Shown here in pieces: positions 27,682 through 36,553 of a stretch of DNA of 58,806 nucleotides. Location of the stretch: the NCBI RefSeq assembly GCF_900141825.1, contig NZ_FQYQ01000019.1, positions 1 through 58,806 on the forward strand. The letters are read 5' to 3'. The notes beneath the pieces were generated by a model, which was not told the DNA's origin, did not search any database, and saw only the letters and a list, made by a program, of their open reading frames with translations. Position 1 is the first letter of the stretch. Each line of letters begins with the position of its first letter. The position numbers and the translations under genes are program-made. The DNA is from Pseudobutyrivibrio xylanivorans DSM 14809 (GTDB lineage: Bacteria > Bacillota > Clostridia > Lachnospirales > Lachnospiraceae).

Positions 27682-29418
27682 ATGAAAAAGAAACTTATCG
27701 CGGTTTTACTTGTTGCTTCAATGGCAGCAAGCCTTGTTGCTTGCGGAAATAAGAACGCAGGCACAACTACTACTGACACAGCTGCAGAGCAGGCTCCTGC
27801 AGAAGCTACAGCTGTAGACACAGACACAACAACTCTTAGACTTAATCTTGCATCTGAGCCAGATTATCTCGATCCAGCACTCAACTCTGCAGTTGATGGT
27901 GCATGTCTTGCAGTTAACTCATTCGTAGGTCTTTACACATACGATGAGAACAACAACCTCGTACCAGCTCTTGCTGATGGCGAGCCTGAGATGTCAGAGG
28001 ATGGTCTTACTTACACAATTAAGTTAATCGAGTCAAAGTGGTCTAATGGTGAAGCACTTACAGCTAACGATTTCGTATATAGCTGGAATCGTGCAGTAGC
28101 TGAGGAGACAGCAGCTGACTATGCTTACATGTTTGCTCCAATCGCAACTAATGCAGATGGCACACTTAAGGTTGAGGCAACAGATGATTACACACTTAAA
28201 GTAGAACTTAATGCACCATGTGCATACTTCTACGATCTTCTTGCTTTCCCAACATTCATGCCAGTATACCAGGCAGATGTTGAGGCAGCTAACCCAGATG
28301 GAACACAGCCAGGTGCTTGGGCACAGGAGCCAGGTTTCGTATCAAACGGTGCATTTACTCTTAAGGAGTGGAAGCACAACGAGTCTATGGTATATGAGAA
28401 GAACCCTAACTTCTACAGAGCTGATGATGTTAAGCTTGAGAAGCTTGAGTTCATGCTTTCAGCAGATGATACAGCTATCTACGCTGCTTACAACTCAGGA
28501 GATATCGACTTCGCTGATACAGTACCAAACGATGAGATTCAGTCACTTCTTAACAGCCCTGAGTTCCACGTAATTGATACTCTTGGAACATACTATGTTG
28601 GTTTCAACGTAAACTCTGATTTATTCAAGGACCTTACAGCAGATCAGGCTTCTAAGATGAGAAAGGCACTTTCTCTTCTTATTGACAGACAGTACATTGT
28701 TGATACTGTAGGACAGACTGGTCAGGTTCCAGCTGATACATTTATTCCAGATGGAATGGCTGATGGTAACGGCGGTGTATTTGAGGCAGATGATTTCGGT
28801 TACTATGATGCTAAGGAAACAGGTGCTGGTAAGGTTGAAGAGGCTAAGAGCCTTCTTGAAGAGTGTGGTTATACATTTGAGTCAGATGGTAACGGTGGAT
28901 ACTCTATCAGTCCAGCTCTTGAAGTTACATACATGACAAACTCTGGTACAGGTCACGAGGCTATTGCTCAGTGCATCCAGCAGGATTGGGCTCTTGTAGG
29001 TATCAAGGTTAACATTGAGACAGAGGACTGGAACGTATTCCTTGAGGATAGAAAAGCTGGTAAGTTTGATATCGCTCGTGAGGGATGGATTGCAGACTTC
29101 AACGATCCTATCAACATGCTTGAGATGTGGTTATCAAACGGTGGTAACAACGACATGCAGCTTGGTAAGGGATCTAGCAGTGCAGCTCCAGACTGGAAGG
29201 CATATGACGAGAAGATTCAGGAAATCTATAAGACAACAGACTTTGCAGCTCGTGTAGACCTTATGCGTGAGGCTGAGGATATGCTTATGGATACAAATGC
29301 AGTAGTACCTATTTACTTCTACAATGATATTTATCTCCAGAAGCCAAACGTAACTGGAATTTATACATCACTTAATCAGAATAAGTATTTCATGTATGCA
29401 GAAAAGTCAGCTAATTAA
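27682..29418 (+). CDS. oppA: Oligopeptide-binding lipoprotein (OppA-type)
   Basis: 578 residues. Lipoprotein signal with lipobox LVAC, lipidated C21; then a Thr/Ala/Glu-rich linker (22-48) and the SBP family 5 fold (LRLNLASEPDYLDPALNSAVDG; VYSWNRAVAEETAADYAYMF; VSNGAFTLKEWKHNESMVYEKNPNFYRA; NFYRADDVKLEKL). It captures extracellular peptides for OppBCDF. Codon use is noticeably more biased (AAC, CTT, GAG) than in its neighbours, which suggests high expression. A strong terminator follows. Confidence 0.96.
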   Translation: MKKKLIAVLLVASMAASLVACGNKNAGTTTTDTAAEQAPAEATAVDTDTTTLRLNLASEPDYLDPALNSAVDGACLAVNSFVGLYTYDENNNLVPALADGEPEMSEDGLTYTIKLIESKWSNGEALTANDFVYSWNRAVAEETAADYAYMFAPIATNADGTLKVEATDDYTLKVELNAPCAYFYDLLAFPTFMPVYQADVEAANPDGTQPGAWAQEPGFVSNGAFTLKEWKHNESMVYEKNPNFYRADDVKLEKLEFMLSADDTAIYAAYNSGDIDFADTVPNDEIQSLLNSPEFHVIDTLGTYYVGFNVNSDLFKDLTADQASKMRKALSLLIDRQYIVDTVGQTGQVPADTFIPDGMADGNGGVFEADDFGYYDAKETGAGKVEEAKSLLEECGYTFESDGNGGYSISPALEVTYMTNSGTGHEAIAQCIQQDWALVGIKVNIETEDWNVFLEDRKAGKFDIAREGWIADFNDPINMLEMWLSNGGNNDMQLGKGSSSAAPDWKAYDEKIQEIYKTTDFAARVDLMREAEDMLMDTNAVVPIYFYNDIYLQKPNVTGIYTSLNQNKYFMYAEKSAN

Positions 29419-29468
29419 TACTGATTTCGCTAGTTTTAAAACTACTTAAAGGTTGAGAAAAAAAACTT

Positions 29469-29499
29469 GGGGAAATCGAAAAGATTTCCCCATTTTTTT
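29469..29499 (+). terminator. Terminator after oppA
   Basis: GGGGAAATC, loop GAAAA, GATTTCCCC, then a T-rich tail ATTTTTTT. A perfect 9-bp stem. Confidence 0.96.
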
Positions 29500-29500
29500 G

Positions 29501-29529
29501 TTGACAATGGGGTATTACTCTAGTAGAAT
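29501..29529 (+). promoter_or_regulatory. Strong sigma-A promoter of tRNA-Ser/tRNA-Cys
   Basis: TTGACA, 17-bp spacer, TAGAAT, beginning right at the end of the oppA terminator and about 35 bp before tRNA-Ser. Confidence 0.92.
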
Positions 29530-29569
29530 AACACTTGCGTCGAACAAAATAAGTAATTACCTACAACTT

Positions 29570-29657
29570 GGAGAAGTACTCAAGAGGCCGAAGAGGCGCC
29601 CCTGCTAAGGGTGTAGGTCGGGCAACCGGCGCGAGGGTTCAAATCCCTCCTTCTCCG
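29570..29657 (+). tRNA. tRNA-Ser (anticodon GCU)
   Basis: The acceptor GGAGAAG pairs with CTTCTCC; the anticodon stem CGCCC/GGGTG has loop CTGCTAA with anticodon GCT; a long class II variable arm (GTCGGGCAACCGGC) marks it as serine; the T arm is GAGGG TTCAAAT CCCTC. Discriminator G. It decodes AGC/AGU. Confidence 0.97.
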
Positions 29658-29679
29658 TTTTACTTGTTATATATGATAT

Positions 29680-29750
29680 GGTGCCATAGCCAAGTGGTAA
29701 GGCAAAGGTCTGCAACACCTCTATCACCAGTTCAAATCTGGTTGGCACCT
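29680..29750 (+). tRNA. tRNA-Cys (anticodon GCA)
   Basis: The acceptor GGTGCCA pairs with TGGCACC; the anticodon loop CTGCAAC carries GCA; the T arm is ACCAG TTCAAAT CTGGT; discriminator T(U), as is typical of tRNA-Cys. It lies 22 bp after tRNA-Ser, in the same transcript. Confidence 0.97.
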
Positions 29751-29755
29751 CTTTC

Positions 29756-29796
29756 AAATCCCTCGACCCTAGTAATGGGGGCGAGGGATTTTTGTT
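29756..29796 (+). terminator. Terminator after tRNA-Cys
   Basis: AAATCCCTCG and CGAGGGATTT form a perfect 10-bp stem around a 16-nt inner part that can itself pair (CCCT/GGGG). A T-rich tail, TTTGTTT, follows. Confidence 0.93.
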
Positions 29797-29844
29797 TATA
29801 ATCAAATATTACTAACTATTGAAATAAAGTAAGGAGGAAATGCA

Positions 29845-31065
29845 ATGACAATTTATGACGAGTTAGTAGCTCGTGGCCTGATTGCCCAGGTAACGAACGA
29901 AGAAGAAATTAAAAAACTAATTAACGAGGGCAAGGCAACTTTTTATATAGGCTTTGATTGTACTGCAGACAGCCTTACAGCCGGTCACTTTATGGCTCTC
30001 ACACTTATGAAGAGACTTCAGATGGCTGGTAACAAGCCAATCGCTCTTATCGGCGGTGGTACTACTATGATTGGTGATCCTTCAGGACGTACAGATATGA
30101 GAAAGATGCTCACTCGTGAGGATATCAATCACAATGCAGAATGCTTTAAGCGTCAGATGGAGCGCTTTATCGATTTCTCAGATGATAAGGCTCTTATGGT
30201 TAACAATGCTGACTGGCTTCTTGATCTTAATTATGTTGATTTACTTCGTGAAGTAGGTGCCTGCTTCTCAGTTAACAACATGCTTCGTGCAGAGTGCTAC
30301 AAGCAGCGTATGGAAAAGGGACTATCATTCCTTGAGTTCAACTACATGATTATGCAGTCTTATGACTTCTATTACATGTTCCAGAAATACAACTGTAACC
30401 TTGAGTTCGGTGGCGACGACCAGTGGTCTAATATGCTTGGTGGTACAGAGCTTATCAGACGTAAGCTTGGTAAGGACGCTCACGCTATGACTATCACTCT
30501 TCTCACTGATTCACAAGGCAAGAAGATGGGTAAGACAGCTGGAAATGCTGTATGGCTTGATCCTAATAAGACAACACCATTCGAGTTCTATCAGTACTGG
30601 AGAAATGTTGGTGATGCAGATGTTCTTAAGTGCATCCGTATGCTCACATTCCTTCCAATTGAGGAAATTCAGAAGATGGACAGCTGGGAAGGTGCACAGC
30701 TTAACGAAGCAAAGGATATCCTTGCTTACGAGCTTACACAGATGGTTCATGGTACAGAGGAAGCTGATAAGGCTCGCGAGGCATCAAAGGCTCTCTTTGC
30801 TGGTGGTGCTAATTCAGAAAACGTACCTACTCATACTCTTTCAGCTGAAGATTTCAGAGATGGTAAGGTTGATATCCTTCAGATTCTTGTATCTGCTGGA
30901 CTTACTGCCAGCCGTGCAGAAGCACGTCGTGCTGTAACACAGGGCGGTGTATCTGTAAACGGTGAAAAGGTAGCAGATCCATTTGCAGCATATGAAAAAT
31001 CAGTATTTGCAGAGGAGTTCCTTCTTAAGAAGGGTAAAAAATCTTTCTGCAAGATTGAGGCATAA
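29845..31065 (+). CDS. tyrS: Tyrosyl-tRNA synthetase
   Basis: 406 residues. Class I motifs: TADSLTAGHFMALTLMKRL (HIGH region, about 40-58) and KKMGKTAGN (KMSKS region, about 228-236). The substrate motif YMIMQSYDFYYMFQKYNCNLEFGGDDQWSNML is present. A C-terminal S4 domain (about 340-400: LVSAGLTASRAEARRAVTQGGVSVNGEKV) binds tRNA. AAGGAGG lies before the ATG. No T-box leader is visible in the roughly 50 bp between the tRNA terminator and the gene. Confidence 0.98.
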   Translation: MTIYDELVARGLIAQVTNEEEIKKLINEGKATFYIGFDCTADSLTAGHFMALTLMKRLQMAGNKPIALIGGGTTMIGDPSGRTDMRKMLTREDINHNAECFKRQMERFIDFSDDKALMVNNADWLLDLNYVDLLREVGACFSVNNMLRAECYKQRMEKGLSFLEFNYMIMQSYDFYYMFQKYNCNLEFGGDDQWSNMLGGTELIRRKLGKDAHAMTITLLTDSQGKKMGKTAGNAVWLDPNKTTPFEFYQYWRNVGDADVLKCIRMLTFLPIEEIQKMDSWEGAQLNEAKDILAYELTQMVHGTEEADKAREASKALFAGGANSENVPTHTLSAEDFRDGKVDILQILVSAGLTASRAEARRAVTQGGVSVNGEKVADPFAAYEKSVFAEEFLLKKGKKSFCKIEA

Positions 31066-31090
31066 GAATACACAATTAATATTTATAATA

Positions 31091-31124
31091 AGTGCTGGGG
31101 CAATGATCCTAGCACTATTTTGTT
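31091..31124 (+). terminator. Terminator after tyrS
   Basis: AGTGCTGGGG, 6-nt loop, TCCTAGCACT (10 bp with two G-T pairs), then ATTTTGTT. Confidence 0.88.
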
Positions 31125-31146
31125 ATAAAGGAGTTATAAATAATTT

Positions 31147-31728
31147 ATGGAAACTATAATCGAGAGTTCAAAAGTATTCTATTTCGATTGGGAATTAGAT
31201 TTACTTCATTGGTTTCAAAGTATTCACAATTCATTTTTAGATTTTATTGTTCCTAAGATTACTTTTTTGGGAAACGCTGGATGGTTTTGGATAGCAGTTA
31301 CTGCTCTTCTGTTAATTTTTCCTTTTAATAGAAAAATGGGAGTGCAGGCTACTATTTCAATCACTCTTACATTTATAATATGCAATCTAATCTTAAAGCC
31401 ATCTATTATGAGATGTAGACCATGTTGGTTAGAAGAAATTCAGATGTTAGTTAAAATACCGCATGATTATTCCTTCCCATCAGGTCATTCTAATGCTAGT
31501 TTTGCAGTTGCTACTGCGATATTTACAAGAAATAAGAAGTTGGGTATACCAGCACTTGTTTTGGCAGCTTGTATTGCACTTAGCAGATTATATTTATTTG
31601 TACATTGGCCAACCGATGTATTGGCAGGCACATGTGTTGGTATCTGTGGTGGTATTGTAAGTTATTTCATAGTCGAATATATCTATAAGAAATACAGCAA
31701 AAATACAAGTGTTCCTCGCTTATGGTAA
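31147..31728 (+). CDS. PAP2-family membrane phosphatase
   Basis: 193 residues, about five membrane helices. The three PAP2 motifs are present: K-x6-RP as LKPSIMRCRPCW (about 82-93), PSGHSNAS (about 111-118), and SRLYLFVHWPTDVLAG (about 145-160), giving the catalytic His and Arg residues. Likely removes phosphate from undecaprenyl pyrophosphate or another lipid phosphate at the outer face of the membrane; the substrate cannot be told from sequence. The ribosome site (AAAGGAG) is 13 bp from the ATG, longer than usual, but a stop codon blocks any earlier in-frame start. Confidence 0.9.
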   Translation: METIIESSKVFYFDWELDLLHWFQSIHNSFLDFIVPKITFLGNAGWFWIAVTALLLIFPFNRKMGVQATISITLTFIICNLILKPSIMRCRPCWLEEIQMLVKIPHDYSFPSGHSNASFAVATAIFTRNKKLGIPALVLAACIALSRLYLFVHWPTDVLAGTCVGICGGIVSYFIVEYIYKKYSKNTSVPRLW

Positions 31729-31743
31729 AAGGAGTTTTAAATT

Positions 31744-32334
31744 ATGGGATTACTGGACATATTCCTAATTGGAGTGGGCCTCTCTATGGATGCCTTTGCT
31801 GTTGCTATATGTAAGGGATTGGCAATGAGAAAGGTTAACAAAAAGCAGATGTTAATCATTGCTTTATTCTTTGGTGGTTTTCAGGCGTTGATGCCACTGA
31901 TTGGATACCTTGTAGGCAACACATTTGCGAAAAAGATTCAAGCTTATGATCATTGGATTGCTTTCATTTTGCTTTTATATATCGGTGGCAAAATGATAGT
32001 TGATGCAATAAAAGAATGGAAAGAAAAAGATATTGTGGATGAGATGGATCCACCTATTGATTATAAAGAGCTTACTCTTATGGCGATAGCTACAAGTATT
32101 GATGCACTTGCCTGTGGTGTTACATTCTCTTTTGTAGAGAATTTCAACATTTTAAGTGCAATCACTATCATTGGGTGCACTACTTTTGTAATTTCAGCGG
32201 GCGGAGTTTATGTAGGAAATATATTTGGTGATAAATATAAGGCAAAAGCTCAGCTTATTGGTGGTATAATTCTTATATTTATTGGAACTAAAATTTTATT
32301 AGAACATACAATGGGAATAACCCTAGGATTTTAG
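31744..32334 (+). CDS. mntP: Manganese efflux pump MntP
   Basis: 196 residues with six hydrophobic helices in two repeats. Signatures GLSMDAFAVAICKGLAMRK (about 12-30) and ATSIDALACGVTFSF (about 118-132) each carry the conserved Asp in a membrane helix. MntP exports Mn2+. No yybP-ykoY riboswitch precedes it; it follows the PAP2 gene by 15 bp and precedes the cation exchanger by 9 bp, so it is probably transcribed from further upstream. Confidence 0.95.
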   Translation: MGLLDIFLIGVGLSMDAFAVAICKGLAMRKVNKKQMLIIALFFGGFQALMPLIGYLVGNTFAKKIQAYDHWIAFILLLYIGGKMIVDAIKEWKEKDIVDEMDPPIDYKELTLMAIATSIDALACGVTFSFVENFNILSAITIIGCTTFVISAGGVYVGNIFGDKYKAKAQLIGGIILIFIGTKILLEHTMGITLGF

Positions 32335-32343
32335 GAGGATATT

Positions 32344-33333
32344 ATGATTACATTTTTTTCTACAGTGCCGGGAGCATTAATTCTACTGATAATTGGATTT
32401 GTATTTCTTATTAAAGGAGCAGATTTTTTTGTAGAAGGAGCATCTGCTGTTGCTAAAAAGCTTCATGTACCAGCTCTTGTGATTGGTATGACAATTGTAG
32501 CAATGGGCACATCTCTTCCAGAGCTTTCTGTTTCAGTTACAGCCTCAATGGCTGGAAGTAATCAGCTTGCAATAGGAAATGTAGTTGGTTCCAATATTTT
32601 TAACCTTATGGTAGTTCTTGGTAGCTGTGCTCTCTTCTCTGTTTTAGAGGTTGCAGATGATACTATAAAAAAGGATTTTCCTTTTTCAGTAATCTGTGCA
32701 ATTGCTTTAATGGTAATGGGAATCATTGGATATGAGGTAGGACATATTGATGGAGCATTGCTTTTAGTGGCATTTATTATTTTCTTGATTTCTATGCTTA
32801 ATGCAGCGAAGAAATCTAGAAAAGCTGCAGCTCATGAGGCTGAGGTTGAAGTTGAGGAAGAAATTGTAGACCTCCCAACATGGCTCTGCATAGTTTATAT
32901 TATTGGTGGCGCTGTAGCTATTAAATTTGGCGGTGACTGGGTTGTAGATTCTTGTACTACTCTCGCACTTAAATTTGGTATGTCAGAAACACTTGTTGGA
33001 CTTACAATTGTAGCTCTCGGAACATCTTTACCAGAGCTTGTTACATCTGTTGTAGCAGCCAAGAAAAATGAGCTTGATATGGCAATTGGAAACGTAGTTG
33101 GTTCAAATATTTTTAACATTTTGTTGATTCTTGGAACTGCTGCTGCCATCTCACCAGTTACATTTATGGCTGTAAATGCAATTGATATTATGATTCTTGT
33201 TGGTTTTTCTGTGGTAGTTTGGATGATGTGCTTTTTCAAGAAGAATCTGGGAAAAATACAGGGAATAATGATGCTAGCTCTTTATGTAGGATATTTAGCA
33301 TATATTATTATTCGAGATGGCGGGATTGCTTAA
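32344..33333 (+). CDS. Na+/Ca2+ antiporter family (CaCA, YrbG-like) exchanger
   Basis: 329 residues, about ten membrane helices. The two inverted alpha repeats are very clear: GMTIVAMGTSLPELSVSV with GNVVGSNIFNLMVVLG, and GLTIVALGTSLPELVTSV with GNVVGSNIFNILLILG. An acidic cytoplasmic loop (AHEAEVEVEEEIVDL) separates the halves. Exports Ca2+ or exchanges other cations; the ion is not decided by sequence. AGGAGG before the ATG. Confidence 0.94.
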   Translation: MITFFSTVPGALILLIIGFVFLIKGADFFVEGASAVAKKLHVPALVIGMTIVAMGTSLPELSVSVTASMAGSNQLAIGNVVGSNIFNLMVVLGSCALFSVLEVADDTIKKDFPFSVICAIALMVMGIIGYEVGHIDGALLLVAFIIFLISMLNAAKKSRKAAAHEAEVEVEEEIVDLPTWLCIVYIIGGAVAIKFGGDWVVDSCTTLALKFGMSETLVGLTIVALGTSLPELVTSVVAAKKNELDMAIGNVVGSNIFNILLILGTAAAISPVTFMAVNAIDIMILVGFSVVVWMMCFFKKNLGKIQGIMMLALYVGYLAYIIIRDGGIA

Positions 33334-33420
33334 AAACCTTAAATAGTGGTAAAAAAAGGCCTATTATGTTAAAATCAAAAGGTTTAAAGGGGTTGTAACG
33401 TTTTGAGAAGGAGGTCACCT

Positions 33421-33777
33421 ATGGGATTTTTTGATGAATTATCAGATAACATTGTTAATACCACTAAAGACCTTGGAAAAATGGCTCAGAATGCAGGAGA
33501 CCTGACCAAGCTTCAGTACGACAAAAAGATAAAAGAAGCAGAATTAAGCAAGCTTTATGAAAAGCTTGGTAAGAAATATTACGATGAACATAAGGACGAG
33601 GATAATGAGGAAATAAAGGAAATCACTGCTGTAGTCCTTAGAATAAAAGAAATCTCCGAAGAAATCATGCAGAAAAAGGGTGGAATGGCCTGTCCTAAGT
33701 GTGGAGCCATGGTTAAAGATGGCTCAAGATTTTGCAGCGCTTGCGGAGAAAAAATAGATGATATATTTGAAGAGTAG
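33421..33777 (+). CDS. Zinc-ribbon protein with helical N-terminus
   Basis: 118 residues from the ATG at 33421, chosen for its AAGGAGG site; the in-frame TTG at 33403 is rejected. Residues 1-85 are charged helix (LSDNIVNTTKDLGKMAQNAGDLTKLQYDKKIKEAELSKL). The C-terminus is a zinc ribbon with CPKCGAMVKDGSRFCSACGEK. No known function; similar small proteins are common in Lachnospiraceae. It lies 12 bp before metG, probably in one transcript. Confidence 0.85.
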   Translation: MGFFDELSDNIVNTTKDLGKMAQNAGDLTKLQYDKKIKEAELSKLYEKLGKKYYDEHKDEDNEEIKEITAVVLRIKEISEEIMQKKGGMACPKCGAMVKDGSRFCSACGEKIDDIFEE

Positions 33778-33789
33778 GAGTTATTAGAA

Positions 33790-35760
33790 ATGGGCAACAA
33801 AGGGAATTATTACATTACAACAGCCATTGCTTACACATCAGGTAAGCCACACATTGGAAACACATACGAAATCGTCCTTGCAGATAGTATCGCACGCTTC
33901 CGTCGTCAGGAAGGATATGATGTATTCTTCCAGACAGGTACAGATGAGCACGGTCAGAAGATTGAGCTTAAAGCCGCAGAAGCAGGCGTTACACCAAAGG
34001 AATTCGTTGATAATATCTCAGGTCAGGTTAGAAACATCTGGGATTTAATGAACACATCTTATGACAAGTTCATCCGTACTACAGATGAGGATCATGAGAA
34101 GCAGGTTAAGAAGATTTTCAAGAAGCTCTATGATAAGGGCGATATTTATAAGAGTTCATATGAAGGACTTTACTGTACACCATGTGAGTCTTTCTGGACT
34201 GAGTCTCAGCTTGTAGATGGTAAGTGCCCAGACTGTGGTCGTGAGGTTCAGCCAGCTAAGGAAGAGGCTTACTTCTTCAAAATGAGCAAATATGCTGATA
34301 AGCTTATTGAATATATCAATACACATCCAGAGTTTATTCAGCCTGTATCACGTAAGAACGAGATGATGAACAACTTCTTACTTCCAGGTCTTCAGGATCT
34401 TTGCGTTAGCCGTACATCATTTACATGGGGTATCCCAGTAGATTTCGATCCAAAGCATGTTGTATATGTATGGCTTGATGCCCTTACAAACTATATCACT
34501 GGTATTGGATATGAGTGCGATGGTGAGTCTACAGACCAGTTTAAGGCTCTTTGGCCAGCAGATCTTCACCTTATCGGAAAGGATATTATCCGATTCCATA
34601 CAATTTATTGGCCAATTTTCTTAATGGCACTTGATCTTCCACTTCCAAAGCAGGTATTTGGTCATCCATGGCTTCTTACTAAGGCTGCAGATGGTGGCGA
34701 TGACAAGATGTCAAAGTCAAAGGGAAATGTAATCTATGCTGATGAGCTTGTTGATTTCTTTGGTGTAGACGCTGTTAGATATTTCGTTCTTCACGAGATG
34801 CCATTCGAAAATGATGGTGCTATCTCTTGGCCACTTATGGTTGAGCGTGTTAACTCTGACCTTGCAAATACACTTGGCAACCTTGTAAACCGTACAATCT
34901 CTATGAGTAATAAGTACTTCGGTGGTGTTGTTGAGGACAAGGGTGTAGCTGAAGATGTTGATGCTGATCTTAAAGCAGTAGTTACAGGAACAGTTTCAGC
35001 AGTTGAAAAGAAGATGGCAGATCTTCGCGTTGCTGATGCTATCACAGAAATCTTCAATCTCTTCAAGAGATGTAATAAATATATCGATGAGACAATGCCA
35101 TGGGCACTTGCAAAGGACGAGGCAAAGCAGGACAGACTTGCTACTGTTCTATACAATCTTGTTGAGGGTATTTCAATTGGTGCTACTCTCCTCAAGGCAT
35201 TTATGCCTGAGACATCTGAGAAGATTCTTGCTCAGATTGGTACAAAGGAAATCCCTTATGATGAGCTTTCTACATTTGGTCACTATCCAAACGGTGGAAA
35301 GGTTACAGAGACACCAGAGATTCTCTTCGCTCGTCTTGACCTTGATGAGGTTATGGCAAAGGTTGCTGAGCTTCATCCAGCACAGCCAGAAGAAGCAGCT
35401 GATGATGAGGAAGGTATCGATATCGAGGCTAAGCCAGAAATCACATTTGATGATTTCATGAAGATGCAGTTCCAAGTAGGAAAGATTGTTGCATGCGAGG
35501 CTGTTAAGGGTTCTAAGAAGCTTCTTTGCTCACAGGTAAAGATTGGCTCTCAGACAAAGCAGATCGTTTCAGGAATAAGAAAGCAGTATACACCAGAGGA
35601 AATGGTTGGAAAGAAGGTTATGGTTCTCGTAAACCTTAAGCCAGCTAAGCTTGCAGGTGTATTATCAGAAGGTATGCTTCTTTGTGCAGAGGATGCAGAG
35701 GGTAATCTCTCACTCATGACACCTGAGAATCCTATGCCTAACGGAGCGGAGATTTGTTAA
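33790..35760 (+). CDS. metG: Methionyl-tRNA synthetase
   Basis: 656 residues. HIGH region YTSGKPHIGNTYEI (about 12-25), zinc-binding knuckle CTPCESFWTESQLVDGKCPDC (about 127-147), and KMSKS region DKMSKSKGN (about 304-312). A C-terminal tRNA-binding OB domain follows (FDDFMKMQFQVGKIVACEAVKGSKKLL, about 555-581), after an acidic linker. Charges tRNA-Met. It starts 12 bp after the zinc-ribbon gene and ends 1 bp before tatD. Confidence 0.98.
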   Translation: MGNKGNYYITTAIAYTSGKPHIGNTYEIVLADSIARFRRQEGYDVFFQTGTDEHGQKIELKAAEAGVTPKEFVDNISGQVRNIWDLMNTSYDKFIRTTDEDHEKQVKKIFKKLYDKGDIYKSSYEGLYCTPCESFWTESQLVDGKCPDCGREVQPAKEEAYFFKMSKYADKLIEYINTHPEFIQPVSRKNEMMNNFLLPGLQDLCVSRTSFTWGIPVDFDPKHVVYVWLDALTNYITGIGYECDGESTDQFKALWPADLHLIGKDIIRFHTIYWPIFLMALDLPLPKQVFGHPWLLTKAADGGDDKMSKSKGNVIYADELVDFFGVDAVRYFVLHEMPFENDGAISWPLMVERVNSDLANTLGNLVNRTISMSNKYFGGVVEDKGVAEDVDADLKAVVTGTVSAVEKKMADLRVADAITEIFNLFKRCNKYIDETMPWALAKDEAKQDRLATVLYNLVEGISIGATLLKAFMPETSEKILAQIGTKEIPYDELSTFGHYPNGGKVTETPEILFARLDLDEVMAKVAELHPAQPEEAADDEEGIDIEAKPEITFDDFMKMQFQVGKIVACEAVKGSKKLLCSQVKIGSQTKQIVSGIRKQYTPEEMVGKKVMVLVNLKPAKLAGVLSEGMLLCAEDAEGNLSLMTPENPMPNGAEIC

Positions 35761-35761
35761 T

Positions 35762-36553
35762 ATGATTTTTGAGACACATGCTCATTATGATGATGAGAAG
35801 TTCGACGGGGATAGAGTCGAACTTCTTTCTCATTTATTGAGAGAAAATAATATTGGAAATATTGTTAATGTAGGCGCCAGCTTTAGAGGTTGTAAGGATA
35901 GCCTTAATCTGGCTGAAGAATATGATAATGTCTACGCTGCACTTGGTATTCATCCTGAGGAAATGGATGATATGACCCAGGAGAATCTTGATTGGATTAA
36001 AGCTAACGCGTCTAATCCAAAGGTTGTAGCCATTGGCGAAATCGGTCTTGATTATTACTGGATAAAGGATGAGGAAGGCCGTGCTAAACAAAGAGAATGG
36101 TTTAAGAAGCAGCTTGAAATTGCAAAAAAAGTAGATTTACCAGTAGTAATTCATTCTCGTGATGCTGCAGAAGATACTTTAAACACAATTGTTGATTATA
36201 ATAAGCAAAGTAATAAAAAGGGAATTATTCATTGCTATTCATATTCTAAGGAAATAGCGTTAGAATATACTAAAATGGGATGGTATATAGGAGTTGGTGG
36301 TGTTGTAACCTTCAAAAATTCCAAGAAGCTGGTAGAAACAGTTCAGGCTATTCCAATCGAAAGTATTGTATTGGAAACTGATTGTCCATACATGGCACCT
36401 GTTCCACATCGTGGAGAGCGCAACTCTTCTATTTTCTTGAGCTTTGTTGCAGATAAAATCGCAGAACTTAAGAATATGGATGTTGCAGATGTTGAGCGAA
36501 TAACCTATGAAAACGCTCTTAATATTTATTCAAAAGCAAAAAGGAATTTATAA
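35762..36553 (+). CDS. tatD: TatD-family metal-dependent DNase
   Basis: 263 residues. The metal site is visible as ETHAHYDDEKF (H-x-H, 4-14), GEIGLDYYW, VIHSRDA, GIIHCYSYS and LETDCPYMAP. The family are 3'-5' exonucleases or deoxyribonucleases of the amidohydrolase fold. The metG-tatD-rsmA order is common in Firmicutes. Its stop overlaps the rsmA ATG by one base. Confidence 0.95.
   Translation: MIFETHAHYDDEKFDGDRVELLSHLLRENNIGNIVNVGASFRGCKDSLNLAEEYDNVYAALGIHPEEMDDMTQENLDWIKANASNPKVVAIGEIGLDYYWIKDEEGRAKQREWFKKQLEIAKKVDLPVVIHSRDAAEDTLNTIVDYNKQSNKKGIIHCYSYSKEIALEYTKMGWYIGVGGVVTFKNSKKLVETVQAIPIESIVLETDCPYMAPVPHRGERNSSIFLSFVADKIAELKNMDVADVERITYENALNIYSKAKRNL

Noticed and set aside
29650-29765. 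Repeat AAATCCCTC shared by the tRNA-Ser T arm and the downstream terminator as an attachment-site signature
   Set aside because: The match is only about 9-10 bp, the downstream copy is fully explained by the terminator stem, and no integrase or mobile gene is nearby.
29797-29844. T-box leader for tyrS
   Set aside because: Only about 50 bp lie between the tRNA terminator and the start codon, with no T-box motif or specifier stem.
31729-31743. Manganese riboswitch (yybP-ykoY) before mntP
   Set aside because: The gap to the preceding gene is 15 bp, and no such fold was seen upstream of the PAP2 gene.
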